Shown here one piece after another: positions 62,785 to 64,000 of a DNA stretch of 64,000 nucleotides. The stretch spans positions 57,505,613 to 57,569,612 of the forward strand of contig NC_088171.1 in the NCBI RefSeq assembly GCF_028769735.1. The letters run 5' to 3'. Origin of the DNA: Zonotrichia leucophrys gambelii (taxonomy: Eukaryota > Chordata > Aves > Passeriformes > Passerellidae). The notes beneath the pieces are model-generated. The model was given only the letters and a program-made list of their open reading frames with translations, had not been told where the DNA came from and searched no databases. The translations under genes were made by a program, and so were the position numbers. Positions within the stretch are counted from its first letter, which is position 1. Every line of letters begins with the position of its first letter.

Positions 62785-63548
62785 TGTGAGAAATGACACT
62801 CACTTTTAAAATTTCAAAGGTTTATTAGACCTTAACAAAATACAACAAAAGACTGAATAAGGAAAAATTACAGCACTGGGAACATGGAACTAAACCATCA
62901 TGTGCTCCTCTACAAAATTGCTGCTCCACCTTTTATACCTTTGGTGTTGCATAAGGTATCCCTAGCTCCTTCTAAAGTCTGTCAGTCAACTCTTCATCAC
63001 TGTCCATTGGTGGAGACTGCTCTCTTGCAACTTGATTGGAGGTTAGGTGTTGTCATGCTGTGCCTCCTAGTAACAAGCCTGCCCTCCTCCCTAATGCCTC
63101 ATGCAAGAGGCACAAGTACACGCCCGCCCTCCACATGTCCTGACTACCAAGGCCCTGCCATGAGAATCATAGAGAGGGAAAGGGGACTATGGAGAGAACA
63201 GAGCATGTCCAAACAAATCAGAATAACTTGACTATATATTGACAAAATTTCTCTTAACATACACATAGTATTCTTCTCTTAATTGTGAGAGCCAACCATC
63301 GCATGTTACCATGGGTAACGTCCATAACTGTTGAATTATTATCACACATCACACAGCTATTACTTCATATTCTGGGATGTCTGAGACAATTACATAAAAA
63401 CAACCATGGGCTAACCTACATCTACAATCTTAAAAAAATGTTCATATACCTTTATTTCTCTCAAACTTTTCACAGAAGGAAATAAAAACCCAAGATAGTT
63501 TCACATCAATTTGCTAACACTGATTCTTGAACTCATCTATGTTTCACA
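62785..63548 (-). mobile_element. Retroviral LTR of about 764 bp, minus strand
   Basis: On the minus strand it starts near TGTGAAACATAG (63548) and ends ATTTCTCACA (62785). A GGTATAAAAGGTGG box lies at about 62942-62929, and a TCTAATAAACC poly(A) signal at about 62830-62819, 100 bases downstream, followed by a short U5. Upstream the U3 has an inverted CCAAT near 63006. Structure is complete, but no matching target duplication was found. Plus-strand frames here are antisense. Confidence 0.72.
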
Positions 63549-63618
63549 GACAAAAATCAGAGCTTCCTGCAATGTAGTCAATAAAGGTCAGCGTGAGGAC
63601 CCAGTTTGATTTGTCACA
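63549..63618 (+). mobile_element. 3' end of an LTR, plus strand
   Basis: TCAATAAAGGTC at 63580-63591 is followed by about 27 bases and a TTTGTCACA terminus at 63618. This is the expected 3' end of a plus-strand LTR. Its terminus is the exact complement of the start of the next LTR, which suggests the same family. Confidence 0.4.
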
Positions 63619-63634
63619 ACACTGGTTGTGACAA
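63611..63634. repeat. Perfect hairpin at LTR-LTR junction
   Basis: TTGTCACAAC and GTTGTGACAA are perfect 10-base arms around the four-base loop ACTG. Confidence 0.9.
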
Positions 63635-64000
63635 AGAGGCCTGTGAGGGAGAGGCTGCACACGTGCCAATTGCAGAAGGCAGCTAGAAGATGGACTAAAG
63701 CCTTGTCTCTGGGGAGACTTTGCCTGACAACCATTTCATATCTCACATGGAACAGGCCTCAGCAGGGGAGCACCAAAAGCGCTGTATCCTCCAGAGAGGC
63801 TTCTCCAATGAGATGGTGAAAGGTCTCCACCAATGGACTCCAGTGGAATGTTGGACTGGGCCAACAGTCTCCTGTCAGGAAGCAGACTTTAGGAAGAGCC
63901 AGGGGACATAAAAATTAACTGCATCACAAGCTCTTAGGGCATTTTGAGACTTGGGTTTTTTGGGCTTTGTAACATGGGCTTTTGTGTGTCTTGTCTTTTG
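63625..64000 (+). mobile_element. 5' part of an LTR, plus strand, cut by window end
   Basis: TGTGACAAAGAGGCCTGTGA at about 63627 opens a GC-richer stretch running to the window end, with a GGACATAAAAATTAAC TATA-like motif near 63903. Composition and start resemble ERVL-type LTRs. The 3' end lies outside the window. Two overlapping 63-codon frames inside have no meaning. Confidence 0.55.

Overview
This window looks like a non-coding stretch of a bird genome, probably a songbird. It is AT-rich and carries no recognisable host gene. The evidence for a bird is the dominance of CR1 LINE fragments (reverse transcriptase, endonuclease and ORF1 esterase relics, with 3' tails built on an ATTCTATG-like unit) together with many solo LTRs of endogenous retroviruses. 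No exon, tRNA, rRNA, CRISPR array or bacterial-type operon could be supported. Most open frames are chance frames or antisense frames of repeats.

Layout: 1-3.9 kb is AT-rich unique sequence with one weak exon-like or pseudogene candidate on the minus strand. From 3.9 to 7.9 kb lie three LTRs; one (5.9-6.3 kb, minus) is followed by a tRNA-Lys-like primer binding site. A CR1 tail lies at 11.45-11.9 kb. A 1.34-kb LTR lies at 13.4-14.8 kb. The most structured part is 16.2-21.7 kb: an LTR-like fragment, then a plus-strand CR1 whose reverse transcriptase is split by a reversed 1.3-kb LTR (5-bp target duplication), itself split by a 460-bp solo LTR (4-bp target duplication). A minus-strand CR1 with a large internal deletion follows. 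A 412-bp LTR at 25.6 kb has a reversed partner at 53.5 kb. Two LTRs lie at 28.0-30.0 kb, then a CR1 endonuclease/linker relic at 30.5-31.5 kb.

From 31.5 to 39.3 kb the sequence is mostly unique, with (ATT)n and (GAT/GAA)n tracts and a 75-bp tandem duplication. A CR1 fragment at 39.3-40.0 kb contains a reversed CR1 tail. A second copy of the 1.34-kb LTR family lies at 42.2-43.65 kb. A long minus-strand CR1 (48.8-51.6 kb) carries ORF1 esterase relics joined directly to reverse transcriptase. More LTRs lie at 52.8-53.9 kb, a CR1 3' half at 56.3-57.3 kb, and four LTR pieces between 60.9 kb and the window end, two of them apparently head to tail.

No gene system operates here. What the window records is layered retrotransposition: old CR1 insertions, later LTR insertions into them, LTR-LTR recombination leaving solo LTRs, and slippage at microsatellites. 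I found no previously undescribed biological system. The observations most worth checking are the dated triple nesting, the two differently deleted esterase-bearing CR1 copies, the LTR pair with 9-bp flanking duplications, and the palindromic LTR junction at the right edge.
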